Part shown: in pieces, positions 28,176-28,631 of the stretch | Layout: each line of letters starts with the position of its first letter | How positions within the stretch are numbered: position 1 is the first letter of the stretch | Virus record (IMG/VR): IMGVR_UViG_3300032020_000037 | Location: 1 to 28,631 of that record | Source: a virus | Reading direction: 5' to 3' (one strand) | Length of the DNA: 28,631 nt | Program-made: the position numbers and the translations under genes | The notes under the pieces: model-generated | Told to the model about the DNA's origin: nothing | Databases searched by the model: none | What the model saw: the letters and a program-made list of their open reading frames with translations, nothing else

Positions 28176-28362
28176 TCTTTGCCCCTTTCCTAAAACAAAA
28201 TTTAATCGCATATCTGTTAGGATTAACATATCTTCCCCAACATACACACCACCAAAGAAACCCTTTTCTCTTGAGCGGTTCAACTCTGACACACTCTTTA
28301 CATTTATTAGTAATCTTTTTTGTATCAAGTTTGCCGACAAAAAATTGTCTTGGCTCAATCAT
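28168..28362 (-). CDS. Small Cys-containing protein, tandem copy 1
   Basis: An ATG at 28362 behind AAGGAGC opens a 64-residue frame: MIEPRQFFVGKLDTKK, then KCKECVRVEPLKRKG and LWWCVCWGRYVNPNRY. It has CxxC and CxC pairs. The N-terminal pattern MIE[PQ]R[QK]F[FY][VI][GA]K and the spacer to the SD are shared with the next gene. The rest has diverged completely, and the other open frame over its second half is also protein-like, so a frameshift since duplication is possible. Confidence 0.5.
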   Translation of the reverse strand: MIEPRQFFVGKLDTKKITNKCKECVRVEPLKRKGFLWWCVCWGRYVNPNRYAIKFCFRKGAKND

Positions 28363-28372
28363 TCTTTGCTCC

Positions 28373-28631
28373 TTATAATAAATTCGGCGTAGTATTCTTT
28401 AGCCTCTGAACTGCTATGTCGCAGTAATTTTTGCTAATCTCTATTCCTATTCCCTTGCGGTTTAATTCCTTGCAGGCTACCAATGTTGTGCCAGAGCCAA
28501 GAAAGGGATCAAGAACAAGTTCGCTTTCTTTTGAGGAATTTTTTATCATCTTCTTAATTAAGCCTAATGGTTTTTCTGCTTGATGTAACTTATCTTTTCT
28601 TGTAAAATTTATAGGCGGTATTCTCCAAACA
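28373..28631 (-). CDS. DNA methyltransferase C-terminus (5' part outside window)
   Basis: The frame enters from the right edge as WRIPPINFTRKDKLHQAEKP and runs 85 residues to TAA. It contains KPLGLIKKMIKNSS, then motif I DPFLGSGTTLVACKELNRKG and GIEISKNYCDIAVQRL, the end of a beta-class N6-adenine/N4-cytosine methyltransferase whose DPPY motif lies outside the window. It is a second methyltransferase, different from the ParB fusion at 21711. The next gene's SD overlaps its stop region. Confidence 0.88.
   Translation of the reverse strand, partial: VWRIPPINFTRKDKLHQAEKPLGLIKKMIKNSSKESELVLDPFLGSGTTLVACKELNRKGIGIEISKNYCDIAVQRLKNTTPNLL

Noticed and set aside
27984-28358. Single 124-aa gene
   Set aside because: Its first 61 codons overlap the better-started 28168-28362 frame and its start lacks its own SD; the internal ATG at 28175 has an SD that repeats the upstream gene's.

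Overview
The window is a stretch of a tailed bacteriophage (or prophage) genome of siphovirus type. About 50 genes can be supported and every one lies on the minus strand, so transcription runs from high to low coordinates. The genes are tightly packed, usually with 1-20 base gaps or ATGA stop/start overlaps, and most have strong GGAGG-type ribosome binding sites. No tRNA, CRISPR array, insertion sequence or integrase was seen, and no gene-free stretch exceeds 300 bases. The host is probably a diderm (Gram-negative-like) bacterium: promoters match the sigma-70 consensus, and the lysis region encodes an exported protein that looks like a small outer-membrane beta-barrel. The host lineage cannot be read from the sequence.

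In transcription order: (1) 28631-26158 is an accessory or early module with the C-terminus of a DNA methyltransferase, two tandem paralogous small proteins, a membrane protein, a Hjc-type PD-(D/E)xK nuclease, a Cys-pair winged-helix-like protein and several tiny ORFs. (2) 26183-26060 holds a promoter followed by an intrinsic terminator. (3) 26037-22892 is a group of virion-like genes upstream of the terminase: an exported protein, a tail-fibre-family protein, a large structural protein, a protein with ten ~20-residue repeats and an Ig-like protein. (4) 22880-15168 is packaging and head: a ParB-methyltransferase fusion, TerS, TerL, a portal-MuF fusion, an HK97-type protease with a long N-terminal extension, and the major capsid protein. 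(5) 15156-7138 is head completion and tail: SH3-like protein, exported protein, connectors, tail terminator, tail tube with a C-terminal Ig domain, tail-assembly chaperone G/GT with a complete -1 frameshift signal, tape measure, Dit and a Tal-like hub. (6) 7138-3901 holds fibre-like proteins and a lysis cassette ending in a GH73-type muramidase. (7) 3867-3018 is regulatory DNA around a small membrane protein and a ribbon-helix-helix protein: tandem promoters, a leader with interleaved stems, dyads and two terminators. (8) 3017-1 starts the DNA-metabolism module: a histone-fold-like protein, a NUMOD3/Vsr-like homing endonuclease, a Cas4-like Fe-S nuclease and a phage Gp3/recombination-directionality-factor-like protein cut by the window edge.

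Most of the gene content is a familiar HK97-fold siphovirus plan. The least explained features are regulatory. At three loci (26183-26037, 3867-3652, 3134-3017) a promoter or promoter-like element is followed by an intrinsic terminator and only then by the gene, which suggests attenuation or antitermination, or phage small RNAs. The leader at 3778-3653 has two perfectly complementary helix pairs arranged as a pseudoknot or antiterminator/terminator switch. A plus-strand promoter candidate at 26801 is overlapped by an operator-like dyad.
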